DNA of 64,000 nucleotides from JANSXG01 sp024743075 (GTDB taxonomy: Bacteria > Planctomycetota > Phycisphaerae > Phycisphaerales > UBA1924), in contig CP159477.1 of NCBI GenBank assembly GCA_042140185.1, positions 3,348,001 through 3,412,000 of the forward strand, written 5' to 3'. Shown here in pieces: positions 1 to 8,439 of the stretch; positions within the stretch are counted from its first letter, which is position 1, and each line of letters begins with the position of its first letter. The position numbers and the translations under genes were made by a program. Below the pieces are notes generated by a model. The model ran no database searches, was not told the DNA's origin, and was given only the letters and a program-made list of their open reading frames with translations.

Positions 1-288
1 GTCTACACGATGGCGGTGCACGACGACGGGAGCGGTGAAGCGCTCTACGTCGGTGGCGATTTCGCCGTGATCGGCGACACCGAGGTGAGCGGCATCGCTC
101 GCATCCGCGGTTGCGCCGCGCCCTGCCCCGGCGACGTGACCTCCGATGGCACGGTCGATCTCGCCGACCTCAACCTCGTGCTCGCGAACTTCGGCCAGAC
201 GACGACCGACGGCGACACGGACGGCGACGGCGTCGTCAATCTCGTCGACCTCAACGCCGTGCTCGCCAATTTCGGCTCAGCCTGCTGA
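1..288 (+). CDS. C-terminus of a secreted dockerin-type protein (5' end outside window)
   Basis: The reading frame is open at base 1, so only the last 95 residues are seen. Two EF-hand-like repeats of the dockerin type follow each other (DGTVDLADLNLVLANFG, then DGDGVVNLVDLNAVLANFG). A Cys (in APCPGD) precedes the first repeat and a Cys is the very last residue. Modules of this kind bind calcium in cellulosomal dockerins; in planctomycetes they are common at the C-terminus of exported proteins, where their partner is unknown. The N-terminal domain, and so the function, cannot be seen. The next gene lies convergently 15 bases downstream. Confidence 0.85.
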   Translation, partial: VYTMAVHDDGSGEALYVGGDFAVIGDTEVSGIARIRGCAAPCPGDVTSDGTVDLADLNLVLANFGQTTTDGDTDGDGVVNLVDLNAVLANFGSAC

Positions 289-303
289 CGCGCAGCCTCC
301 GGG

Positions 304-930
304 TCACTCCGGTCTGATCTTCTCCCACATCTCCCGATACCGCTGCGCCATCGCCTCGATCGCACCGGGGATGACGCGCACCTGACCGACCACCGAGATG
401 AAGTTCACATCGCCGTGCCAGCGCGGCACGACGTGCACGTGCAGGTGCTCGGGCACGCCCGCGCCCGCCGCGAGACCCTGGTTGATGCCGATGTTCACGC
501 CCTGGCAGCCGAGTGTCCGCTCGCAAAGGTCCGTCGCGAGATCGACCAGCGACCAGAGTTCCGAGCGCTGCTCAGGCGTGTAATCGAGCAGGCGCAGGCG
601 CGACTCACCCAGTGCCACCAGCAGGTGCCCGTTCGCATAGGGATAGCGATTCAGGAACACCATGCCGCCGGGCGTTTCCGGGTCGGCATCCGTCCGCGAC
701 CAGTCGCCCTGCGTGGTGGGGGCTTTGGGCCGTCCCGTACGCACGATGACGTGGTTCGTCTCGTCGTCGCCCGGGTTCAGCCAGTACTCCCGGATGAAGC
801 ACGACGAGCGCACCGGCTCCCCACCGGTCTCCGACGCGGCCTGATCCGAGAGCATCTGCATGTACCGGTCTCGCCATGGGGCGTGGAGCTGGATCGGGCG
901 GTTCTCGGCGGGATTGGTGTCGTCTGGCAT
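304..930 (-). CDS. HIT family hydrolase/transferase
   Basis: A 208-residue protein of the histidine-triad superfamily, which hydrolyses or transfers nucleotidyl groups (Ap4A hydrolases and phosphorylases, GalT-like enzymes). The histidine triad HLHVHVVPRW lies in the C-terminal third, preceded by NIGINQGLAAGAGVPE, the usual helix-loop before the catalytic histidine. An N-terminal part with NRYPYANGHLLVAL matches the HIT core strand. I chose the start at 930 (MPDDTN) because residues upstream of it are low-complexity. The gene is divergent from the leucyl aminopeptidase gene, with about 120 bp between starts. The exact substrate cannot be read from sequence; an Ap4A-type enzyme is the likeliest. 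Confidence 0.85.
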   Translation of the reverse strand: MPDDTNPAENRPIQLHAPWRDRYMQMLSDQAASETGGEPVRSSCFIREYWLNPGDDETNHVIVRTGRPKAPTTQGDWSRTDADPETPGGMVFLNRYPYANGHLLVALGESRLRLLDYTPEQRSELWSLVDLATDLCERTLGCQGVNIGINQGLAAGAGVPEHLHVHVVPRWHGDVNFISVVGQVRVIPGAIEAMAQRYREMWEKIRPE

Positions 931-1051
931 CGTCCGAGCATAGTCCCACGATCGACGCGTGGCGGCTACACTCGACGTCCCGGCACGCGACGAAAACCCC
1001 GCAACCGGGCCGAATTCAACCCCTACACCGACAGCGGAGGTCCTCGTTCTC

Positions 1052-2559
1052 ATGTTCAAATCAGTCAAAGTCGGCGGGCGCAGGCGCTCGATGTGCTCGT
1101 GCTCGGTCAGTTCAAGTCCACCGGTTCGTCCGGGGGCGGAGCAGCCCTTGACAGCACCTCAAAGGAGCACGACGCCGAGGGGCTTGCCCAGGCCGCCGCC
1201 AAGCGTGCCGAGGCCACCGGAGAGACCGGCTGCATCGTCGAGGCTTTCCCGACCGGCAAAGGAGCTCCGAAGCGCGTCGTCGTTCTCGGTCTGGGCGACA
1301 AGAGCAAGTTCGGACCCGAGGCAGCCCGCTCCGCAGGCGCGTTGCTCGGTCGCCATCTCGCGAGGGTGAAGGCGAGCTCGGTCGCGATCGAACTCGGGGG
1401 CGCGATCGAGGCCGCAAAGGCCGACTCCGGCTCCTGCGGCCGCGCCTTCGGCGAGTCCATCGGCATCCTCGCCTGGGACGCCGACCAGTTCCGCGGCTCG
1501 GTGTCGACCAAGACCGAACGTCAGGCTCTCAGTCTTCGCAGCAGCGACAAGGCGTTCAGCGCGGGCATGGAATACGGCATCGGCCTGGGCGAATCCACCA
1601 ACGTCGCCCGCACCCTCAGCGAAACGCCGCCCAACATCTGCACGCCTGAGTTCGTCGCCAAGGAAGCCCAGAAGCTCGCCCGCTCCACCGGTATGAAGTG
1701 CACCGTCATCAAGGGCGCGAAACTGCTCGAAGAGAAACTCATCGGTATCCACACCGTCGGGATGGCGTCCGACCACAGCCCATGCCTCGTCCGGCTCGAG
1801 TACACACCCAAGTCCGCCGGACGCGGGAAGAAGCCCATCGTCCTCGTCGGCAAGACCATCACCTACGACAGCGGCGGCCTGTCCCTGAAGATCTCCGGGT
1901 CCATGAAGGGCATGAAACGCGACATGGACGGCGGCGCGGGCGTCTTCGGTGCGATGCACGCCATCGCCACGGTCGTGAAACCCAAGCGCAAGGTCATCGC
2001 CTACTTCTGCTGCGCCGAGAACGCCATCAGCGACGAGGCCTACCGTCCCGACGACATCCTCGAGTACGCCAACGGCGTCACCGTTGAGGTCACCAACACC
2101 GACGCCGAAGGACGCCTCGTCCTCGCCGACGGCCTCATCCGCGCCTGCAAGGACAAGCCCGAGTGCGTCATCGACATGGCCACCCTCACCGGCGGCGTGG
2201 TCGTCGCCCTCGGCAACACCTACGCCGGCATGTGGTGTGACGACGACAAACTCCGCGCTAAGGTCGAGGCGGCCTCCGGCAAGACCGGCGAACGCGTCTG
2301 GCGACTCCCGCTCCACCAGGAGTATCGCGACCTGATGAAATCGCCCGTCGCCGACATCCTCAACAGCGCACCCGTCCGGGCCGCCCACCCGATCCAGGGC
2401 GCGGCGTTCCTCAGCTACTTCGTCGAGGAGGGCACCTCGTGGTGCCACCTCGATATCGCCGGCGTTCACGCCGTTGACAGCGACAAGGGGCCGTTCGTGA
2501 AGAACAGCGCCACCGGCTTCGGAGTCCGCCTGCTCGCGGAACTGATCGACTCCATGTGA
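1052..2559 (+). CDS. pepA: Leucyl aminopeptidase (M17), frameshifted near its 5' end
   Basis: A cytosolic M17 metallo-aminopeptidase that removes N-terminal residues from peptides. The two-metal site is complete: VGKTITYDSGG (Lys, Asp), KRDMDGG (Asp) and NTDAEGRLVLADGL (Asp, Glu, Arg). The mature frame begins ALDVLVLGQF, which matches strand 1 of the N-terminal domain but has no ATG. An ATG at 1052 gives MFKSVKVGG in the next frame, and adding one base in the run at 1073-1079 joins the two into a 502-residue protein, the usual size for the family. If the shift is real rather than a sequencing error, a GTG at 1093 or 1099 could act as a start. A terminator-like hairpin follows the stop. Confidence 0.9.
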
Positions 2560-2579
2560 GTCCAAACCGCCGATGAGAC

Positions 2580-2618
2580 GCCCCTCGCACGCTCCGTCGG
2601 CGTGTCGGGGGGCTTTCT
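2580..2618 (+). terminator. Probable rho-independent terminator after the aminopeptidase gene
   Basis: An imperfect hairpin pairs 2580-2592 with 2600-2613 around a seven-base loop (GC-rich stem with one mismatch and two G-T pairs) and is followed by CTTTCTCC. It sits about 20 bases after the pepA stop and before the next ribosome binding site. The T-run is short, so the call is tentative. Confidence 0.5.
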
Positions 2619-2663
2619 CCTACGGTCCTCCGATACGATGCCCGGTGCAACAGGAGGAGCCCG

Positions 2664-3221
2664 ATGTCACCCATCCCACCCACCGGTCCGCGTCCGACCA
2701 CCATGGCCGGTGCGATGATCACGCTCAGGATCATGCACCTCGCCTTCATGGCCGGTGTGGGCCTGTTCGCGGTCATCGTGCTCGTCCTCCAGTCCACCGG
2801 ATCGATGGCCACGCCGTCCACGCCGCCGAATCAGCCGTCCGGCGGGCAGGACCTCGAACTGCTCCTCGGGATCATGCTCGGCGCGTACGCCCTCTCGGTG
2901 CTGCCCGCGACGGCGTTTATCCTGCCGGCTTTCCGAAAGAAGGCGGGCATCGCCGCCGCCGACGCGTCGTCAGATGACGACACGGACGCGCCCAAACTCG
3001 GCGCGATCGGCTTCTACACCACCGCGCTGCTCCTTCGCGCCGCCATGGTCGAGGGCTGGGGGCTCTTCGGTGCGGTGGTGGCCCTGCTGACCGGCAACAT
3101 GTTGTTCCTTCTTGTGCCCGTGGTCGCCGTCGCGCTCATCGGCATGTACTTTCCCTCCATCTCCAGATTCGAACGCTTCTACACCGACGCGCTCGATCGG
3201 GCGTCACGGGAGACCTTCTGA
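2664..3221 (+). CDS. Four-helix membrane protein of unknown function
   Basis: A 185-residue protein with four predicted transmembrane segments at about residues 14-37, 62-88, 110-132 and 135-155, and a short soluble C-terminal tail rich in charged residues. A strong ribosome binding site (AGGAGGAG) lies just upstream of the chosen ATG. No recognised domain. It overlaps the next gene by one base (TGATG), which suggests translational coupling with the DinB-like protein. Confidence 0.75.
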   Translation: MSPIPPTGPRPTTMAGAMITLRIMHLAFMAGVGLFAVIVLVLQSTGSMATPSTPPNQPSGGQDLELLLGIMLGAYALSVLPATAFILPAFRKKAGIAAADASSDDDTDAPKLGAIGFYTTALLLRAAMVEGWGLFGAVVALLTGNMLFLLVPVVAVALIGMYFPSISRFERFYTDALDRASRETF

Positions 3222-3766
3222 TGAGCCGTACCATCGAGCCCCAGGGCATCGTTGAAACCAAGACCGCCCCGAAGCGCACCCTCAAGTTCAACTGCATGAA
3301 CTGCCTCAAGGCCGAACTCGATCGCATCGATGAGGCGCACCGGCAAGGCGCGATCACCACCACCGGCAACTGGTCGCCGGGACAGATCTTCAGCCACTGC
3401 GCGATCTTCTTCCGCTGCTCGCTCGACGGCTTCCCGAGCCTCGCGCCGGCACCGGTCCGCTTCTTCGCGAAGCTGCTCTTCAAGAAGAAGGCCCTCAGCG
3501 GCGAGCCCATGCCCTCCGGCTTCCAACTCCCCAGGCAGGCGTCTTTCATGCTCCCCGCTCCGGATGTCACCTTCGAGCAGGGCATGACCGAACTCCGCGA
3601 GCAGATCTCGCGCATCGACGCCGGCGAAAAGATGACCCAGACCAGCCCGCTGCTCGGTGAGCTTTCTCACGAAGAGTGGGTTCGCCTGCACCTCGCGCAC
3701 TGCATGATGCACCTCGCGTTCATCGACTACCCCGGCGCACCGGGTAGCGCCTCAGGCGCCGCCTGA
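3221..3766 (+). CDS. DUF1569/DinB-like protein
   Basis: A 181-residue soluble protein resembling the DUF1569 family of the DinB four-helix-bundle superfamily. These enzymes bind a metal with three histidines and act in thiol transfer or detoxification, although no reaction is known for this subgroup. Candidate ligands are visible: H in NWSPGQIFSHCA near residue 65, and two histidines in VRLHLAHCMMHLAF near residue 165. The start codon overlaps the stop of the preceding membrane protein gene, so the two are probably made together. Function unknown beyond the fold. Confidence 0.7.
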   Translation: MSRTIEPQGIVETKTAPKRTLKFNCMNCLKAELDRIDEAHRQGAITTTGNWSPGQIFSHCAIFFRCSLDGFPSLAPAPVRFFAKLLFKKKALSGEPMPSGFQLPRQASFMLPAPDVTFEQGMTELREQISRIDAGEKMTQTSPLLGELSHEEWVRLHLAHCMMHLAFIDYPGAPGSASGAA

Positions 3767-3780
3767 GCGCGGAGACCGAT

Positions 3781-4917
3781 TCAGCCGTCGCCGTGGCTCG
3801 GCGGGTCGTCGCCACCGCCACCGCCGCCACCGTCGCCGCCGCCTCCGTCGCCGCCATCACCGCCACCACCGTCGCCGCCACCACCGTCGCCGCCGCCGTC
3901 ACCGCCACCACCATCACCGCCACCACCGTCGCCGCCGCCGCCGTCACCGCCGTCACCGCCATCGTCGCCGCCGCCACCCGAACAGCCGTCGAGCCCGAAG
4001 TGCACGAGCATGAGGTTGAGGTCGTTCAGGTTGATCTCGTGGTCGCCGTTCACATCGCCGCCCTCGACACCGAGCACGCCGCTGCGGTCACCGAAGTTGC
4101 TGAGCAGGGCGTTCAGGTCATTCAGGTTGACGATTTCGTCCCAGTTCGTGTCGCCCGGGCAGCCGAGCTGAACCGGCGGATCGGTGAACGCCGTCGCGAT
4201 CGAAGCGATACCCACCGACTCGCCGTGCGCCACGGATCCCACCCAGAGCTGCGCCGCGTCGAACGGCTGGTCGGTTACAACGCCGATGAACGCCTCGCCG
4301 GTTTCCGTCGGCTCGACATCGAGGTACAGGTCGAATCCGGACTGAAAGAACCGCAGGATCAGCATCGAGGTCTGCTCTCTGGTCACGCCGGTCAGTTCGA
4401 TACCGATGCCGCGCACCCGACCCGAAACCAGTCGCATGCGCACCACGCCGCTGTTGATCGCCCCCTCGTTCGCCAGCGGCATGCCGGACGAGTTGACCTC
4501 CACCGGACGCAGCACGTAGCGCACTGCGGGCTCCTCCGACGAGGCCTCGAACCGAATCGTGTTCGAGTACTCGCTCTCGGTTGTCACGTCGTCGATGAAC
4601 AGCCGCGTGTCGCGTGCCGGTGATCCCGGGAACGGGATCGAGGGATCGATGCCGTCCAGGATCGAAAGCCGCGTGTGATTCACAACCGACGTCCGGTGCT
4701 GCGCCGAAGCCAGCGAGTCCACCTCGCCCTCCTCGTATGCGGAGAAGTCGTCGGATTCGATCCGCTCCGAAGTCAGCGCGGCCTGTTCGAGGAACGACGC
4801 ACGATCGGTGAACACCTCGTACCCCTGGCCGAACGCGACCGCCGGCGTACCAAGCAGCACCGTCGCGATCAGCCCACGGACGCTCCCGCGCCACGCCTTC
4901 GGAACTCGAATCTTCAT
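3781..4917 (-). CDS. Secreted dockerin-type protein with Gly/Asp-rich tail
   Basis: A 378-residue exported protein. It begins with a signal peptide (basic KIRVPKAWRG, hydrophobic core, then AFGQG). The central part carries no domain I recognise but looks like a beta-rich extracellular domain. A dockerin-like pair follows (CPGDTNWDEIVNLNDLN and GDVNGDHEINLNDLN), then a Cys and about 65 residues made almost only of Gly and Asp (bases 3781-3978). I chose the ATG at 4917 because GGAAAGGG lies nine bases upstream; the ATG at 4926 is too close to it. This is the only dockerin-type protein here in which the module is not at the C-terminus. Confidence 0.8.
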   Translation of the reverse strand: MKIRVPKAWRGSVRGLIATVLLGTPAVAFGQGYEVFTDRASFLEQAALTSERIESDDFSAYEEGEVDSLASAQHRTSVVNHTRLSILDGIDPSIPFPGSPARDTRLFIDDVTTESEYSNTIRFEASSEEPAVRYVLRPVEVNSSGMPLANEGAINSGVVRMRLVSGRVRGIGIELTGVTREQTSMLILRFFQSGFDLYLDVEPTETGEAFIGVVTDQPFDAAQLWVGSVAHGESVGIASIATAFTDPPVQLGCPGDTNWDEIVNLNDLNALLSNFGDRSGVLGVEGGDVNGDHEINLNDLNLMLVHFGLDGCSGGGGDDGGDGGDGGGGDGGGGDGGGGDGGGDGGGGDGGGGDGGDGGGGDGGGGGGGDDPPSHGDG

Positions 4918-5123
4918 CACTGACATCCCTTTCCGCTGTCGATCGGGCACAAGGGCCCGCTCCAGCTGCGCCGGCCCGACCGGGCGCAGCACATCCGAGC
5001 GTGCGCTGGCATCGGCCGGCCGCAACCCGTTCGCCTGCCCGCGCAGGGGGAACCGCAGCACGGCGCAGACGGATAACCGTCCGCCCTTGCCCAAGGCGCC
5101 CAACCATCAGCGGTAATCGGACC

Positions 5124-6701
5124 TCAGTCCACGAACGGCATTTCGCCGACGCGACCGATCCAGATCTGGCTCGAAGGCCGGTCCTCGTCGCCGTAGAGTT
5201 CGCCGCGTTGCGCCGTCCACATGAAGTGACGACCGTCATCCGAGAACACCGGCAGACCGTCGAACCCGTCGGCAAAGGTGATCCGCCGGATGTCATACGA
5301 ACCCGGACCACTGTCCTCAGCGCCCAGCGCCGGCACCTCGATCGCGAACACCTCGTAGTTCATGTGCGACACCTGCGAACTCGCGTAGACAAGCATCTCA
5401 CCCGACGGGTGCCAGTACGGGGCCCAGTTCACGTGCGCGTTGTCCGTCAGCTGGTACTCGCGCTCGATCCCCGTCACGCTCCCGTTCTCGTCGAACGCAA
5501 GATCCGCAACGAACAGCTGCAGCTGGTTGTTGCCCACCCGGTCCGACCGATAGCAGATCCGCATCCCGTCCGGGCTGAAGAACGGCCCGCCGTCGTAGCC
5601 GTCAGCCTCGACCGCGCGCACTTCCGTTCCGTTCTCAAGGTCACGGATCCAGATATCGCCGACCCCGGTGTCCGGGTCCACCTGGCAGTACACGATGTGG
5701 CGCCCATCCGGCGACAGTGCGCACTCGGCGGTGTACCCGCCCGGCTTGGCGAACATCACCGTCGGCTCGTACTCGGTGGGCAGGAAGTCGAGTTCCGTCG
5801 TCACCTTCGGCTCTTCGCGGTACTCGTCGTAGATCTCCTGCACGACCCGCGTCACCACTTCCATCTCCACCGGGAACGCCCAGCGGTAGCGCGAGCTGCC
5901 GCGCTGGTAGCCCGCCGATTCCGCGCCCGACGGCTCGACCAGTGTCGAGCCGAACAGGATCCGCCACGGCTCGCCGGGGAAGAACCAGCCGCAGGTGTTC
6001 GCCGAACCCGGGGGCGAAACCTCGATCGGCTCCTCCATCCCCGTCACGCTGCCGCCCGCATCGAACGTCAGCGCCGCGACGTACATCCCGTAGTTCGCGT
6101 GCGACCCGCCCGGCCCGCTCCCGAACAGCGCCCGCGGCGAGCCCTGGAAGATGATCCACTTGCCGTCGTGCGAGAAGTACGACTCGCCCGCGCGGCTGAA
6201 CATCGCCTCATCGGTCACCTGCACCGCGTCGACGATGAACATGTCCTCGCTCGCCGGGCCCGATGCCGCGACCGGGTCGCTCTCCGGAGCCGGACCCGTC
6301 CGGTACAGGTTGTGTGTGATCGGGTCGTACCACCCGCTGTCCACCTTGATCAGCCGATCGCGGATCTGCTGAGGCAGGTCGGTGGGGATGCCGTCATTGG
6401 GGGCTTCGGCTTCCGGCGCTTTTGCCTCGCCATGCTTCGGGTAGACCTCGTGGGTCACCGGGTCGTACCAGCCGCCGTCCGTCTCGATCACCCGCTCACG
6501 GACCTCGTCGGGCAGGTTCGCCGGCGCCTCGCTGCTCGCCTCATCCGGCGCGATCGCGCCATCGTTCGAGGCTGGCTGAGCGAAAGAATCGGCCGTCTCG
6601 CCGCCCGAGACCTCCTGCGCATCGGAATCGCAACCGCCGAGCACCAGCGCGAGCGAGCAGAGGGATCCGGCGAGAAGACGAAGAGCGGGAGCGTCGAGCA
6701 T
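5124..6701 (-). CDS. TolB/PD40-type beta-propeller lipoprotein
   Basis: A 525-residue predicted lipoprotein: hydrophobic signal followed by a lipobox (LGGC, Cys24). An acidic, low-complexity spacer leads to two tandem copies of a short unit at residues 63-90 and 109-136, each with a charged helix and a GWYDPxTH core. The rest is a six-bladed TolB-like propeller: repeated blades with SPDGxxIxYxS-type motifs (ALSPDGRHIVYCQ, FFSPDGMRICYRSD, HPSGEMLVYASS, FSDDGRHFMWTA). It is probably anchored in the outer or cytoplasmic membrane and binds a protein or ligand; no Tol genes adjoin it. The start at 6701 is the one that gives a signal peptide. Confidence 0.8.
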   Translation of the reverse strand: MLDAPALRLLAGSLCSLALVLGGCDSDAQEVSGGETADSFAQPASNDGAIAPDEASSEAPANLPDEVRERVIETDGGWYDPVTHEVYPKHGEAKAPEAEAPNDGIPTDLPQQIRDRLIKVDSGWYDPITHNLYRTGPAPESDPVAASGPASEDMFIVDAVQVTDEAMFSRAGESYFSHDGKWIIFQGSPRALFGSGPGGSHANYGMYVAALTFDAGGSVTGMEEPIEVSPPGSANTCGWFFPGEPWRILFGSTLVEPSGAESAGYQRGSSRYRWAFPVEMEVVTRVVQEIYDEYREEPKVTTELDFLPTEYEPTVMFAKPGGYTAECALSPDGRHIVYCQVDPDTGVGDIWIRDLENGTEVRAVEADGYDGGPFFSPDGMRICYRSDRVGNNQLQLFVADLAFDENGSVTGIEREYQLTDNAHVNWAPYWHPSGEMLVYASSQVSHMNYEVFAIEVPALGAEDSGPGSYDIRRITFADGFDGLPVFSDDGRHFMWTAQRGELYGDEDRPSSQIWIGRVGEMPFVD

Positions 6702-6904
6702 GCGTCGAGACCTGTTACAGAGAATTCGGTTGGAAACTCGCGAAACCGAGGAGAATCGCGCTCTCAAAGCGTCCCGGTCCGCGACCGGACGCCAAGGGGG
6801 ATATGGTAGCCCTCCATGCCCGATCCGACCTCCCGCGAGGCCCCCAACCCGAGCCCAGAAACGACCAGCGCCCCTGGTTTTCGCCGGTGGACCCGTCTCG
6901 CCCT

Positions 6905-7663
6905 ATGGCCGACCCGCGCACCGCAACCCCCCGGCCCGGCGTGCCGCCGTTCCCCGAGCTGGAGCTCATCCACCGCGACGACGATGTCGCCATTGTCAAC
7001 AAGCCCTCCGGCCTGCTCAGCGTCCCCGGCAAGGGCTGCGAAGACGATCCCGCCAAGGCCGACTGCGTCGCCACGCGCATCGCCGTGAGCATCGAGGGCG
7101 CCAGCGGCCCGCTCACCGCCCACCGCATCGACATGGACACCTCCGGCATCCTCGCCATCGGGCTCAACAAGCAGGCCCACCGCCACCTGTCCATCCAGTT
7201 CCAGGACCGCCACGCCAGAAAGACCTACATCGCCCTGCTCGACGCGCGCGAGCCCGGCACCTTCGACCGCCTGCCCGTCGGGCGCGAAGGCCTCATCAAC
7301 CTCCCCATCCGCGCCGACCTCAACGACCGCCCGCGCCAGATCCACGACCCCATCCAGGGACGCACCGCCCGCTCGCAGTACACCGTGCTCGCGCACGAAG
7401 CCCTGCCCGACGGCACACCCTGCATCCGCGTCGAGTTCAAACCCATCACCGGGCGCAGCCACCAGCTCCGCGTGCACTCCGCCTTCAGCCACATCAAAGA
7501 CGGCCCCCACGGCGGCGGCGGCCTCGGCGCACCCATCATCGGCGACCACCTCTACGGCGAGCGCCTCCCCGGCTGGCGCCTCATGCTCCACGCCCACACC
7601 CTCGAAATAAGCCTGCGCGAGGGCGAACCCGCAAGGCTCTTCGAGGCCGCGGTGCCTTTCTGA
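6905..7663 (+). CDS. RluA-family RNA pseudouridine synthase
   Basis: About 252 residues. Catalyses isomerisation of uridine to pseudouridine in rRNA or tRNA. The catalytic aspartate lies in HRIDMDTSG, where most family members have HRLDxxTSG, and the N-terminal strand VAIVNKPSGLLSVPG is typical. The C-terminal motif VEFKPITGRSHQLRVHSA matches the conserved TGRTHQIRVH element. No S4 domain is present, as in RluA and the short YciL-like branches. The ATG at 6803 (MVALHAR) has AAGGGGG just upstream, but it adds 34 residues without family similarity. The exact target base cannot be told. Confidence 0.85.
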   Translation: MADPRTATPRPGVPPFPELELIHRDDDVAIVNKPSGLLSVPGKGCEDDPAKADCVATRIAVSIEGASGPLTAHRIDMDTSGILAIGLNKQAHRHLSIQFQDRHARKTYIALLDAREPGTFDRLPVGREGLINLPIRADLNDRPRQIHDPIQGRTARSQYTVLAHEALPDGTPCIRVEFKPITGRSHQLRVHSAFSHIKDGPHGGGGLGAPIIGDHLYGERLPGWRLMLHAHTLEISLREGEPARLFEAAVPF

Positions 7664-7667
7664 TCTT

Positions 7668-7732
7668 TCTTCTCCCCTCGCGGGAGAAGGTGGCCGCGTG
7701 AGGATTCAGCACGCGGACGGATGAGGGGGTTC
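7668..7732 (-). repeat. Intergenic repeat, family A, copy 1
   Basis: About 65 bp. On the minus strand it runs CCCCTCATCCG, then TGCTGAATCC, then CACCTTCTCCCGCGAGGGGA, matching copies at 20134-20195 and 25865-25925. The TTCTCCC/GGGAGAA part forms a short hairpin. It lies in the gap after the pseudouridine synthase gene. Confidence 0.7.
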
Positions 7733-7830
7733 CGCGTGGCATGCTCAAACTCGTTTGAGCATGCTTCCTCAAGGTCCCTCGGAACCGATGCCCATACTCT
7801 TTCGTATCCGCACCCGGAAGAAGACAAGCC

Positions 7831-8439
7831 ATGCCCGCCGTCCCCAAACGCTTCATCATCACCTATCTGCTCGCGTTCGCGCTGATGTGCATCTGCGGCT
7901 GGCGTGTCGCGTCGAAGGAAGCAGGCGGGATCACGGGCAGTAAGCCTGATGGGATCTTGCTCCATCTGTTTCGGGGCTGGGATGGATCGGTCCAGATTCT
8001 CACGCTAAACGAAGAGGAAGACCGAACACTCAATCTGCTATCTGTCGCCTTGAATCTGAAGTGGATCGTGCATGAGCGAGAGGATCGGATCGGCAGCGCC
8101 CTGATCCTGGTGTCACATGAAGCGAGAGCGGCCGCTCCATTCATGGTGCAGCCCACTTTTTGCGTCGCCTTCCACAACGAAGATCTTCCATCGGACCTCC
8201 CCGAGGATGTCCTCATCGAAGCGAGAAGGAAACTTGTGCGTCACACGCTTGCGTCACTTGCGGTGCCGAGATTCAGCGACAGTGATCTCCGCGCGTCGTG
8301 GGATCGCCTCGAACTCAAGCACGAGCCGCGACCACTTGTTTCGCCGTGGCTGATCCCGATCCTCTTCGCCTTCATCCCATTCCTCACGGCATGGATCGTG
8401 ACCGTCGCGGCAACACGCCGCAAACCCAACCCGACCTGA
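7831..8439 (+). CDS. Two-helix membrane protein of unknown function
   Basis: A 202-residue protein with one transmembrane segment at residues 7-27 and another at about 172-193, separated by a soluble, probably extracytoplasmic domain of about 145 residues. I recognise no family. Base composition is lower in GC than that of its neighbours, which may mean recent acquisition or weak selection on codon use. Its stop abuts the stop of the convergent glycogen debranching gene. Confidence 0.65.
   Translation: MPAVPKRFIITYLLAFALMCICGWRVASKEAGGITGSKPDGILLHLFRGWDGSVQILTLNEEEDRTLNLLSVALNLKWIVHEREDRIGSALILVSHEARAAAPFMVQPTFCVAFHNEDLPSDLPEDVLIEARRKLVRHTLASLAVPRFSDSDLRASWDRLELKHEPRPLVSPWLIPILFAFIPFLTAWIVTVAATRRKPNPT

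Noticed and set aside
1159..2565. A 468-codon minus-strand frame antisense to the aminopeptidase
   Set aside because: Shadow frame; the plus strand carries the complete M17 active site.
3793..4623. An Ala/Thr/Val repeat protein on the plus strand
   Set aside because: It is the complement of the Gly/Asp tail and of the dockerin-type gene on the minus strand; no start signal or domain.
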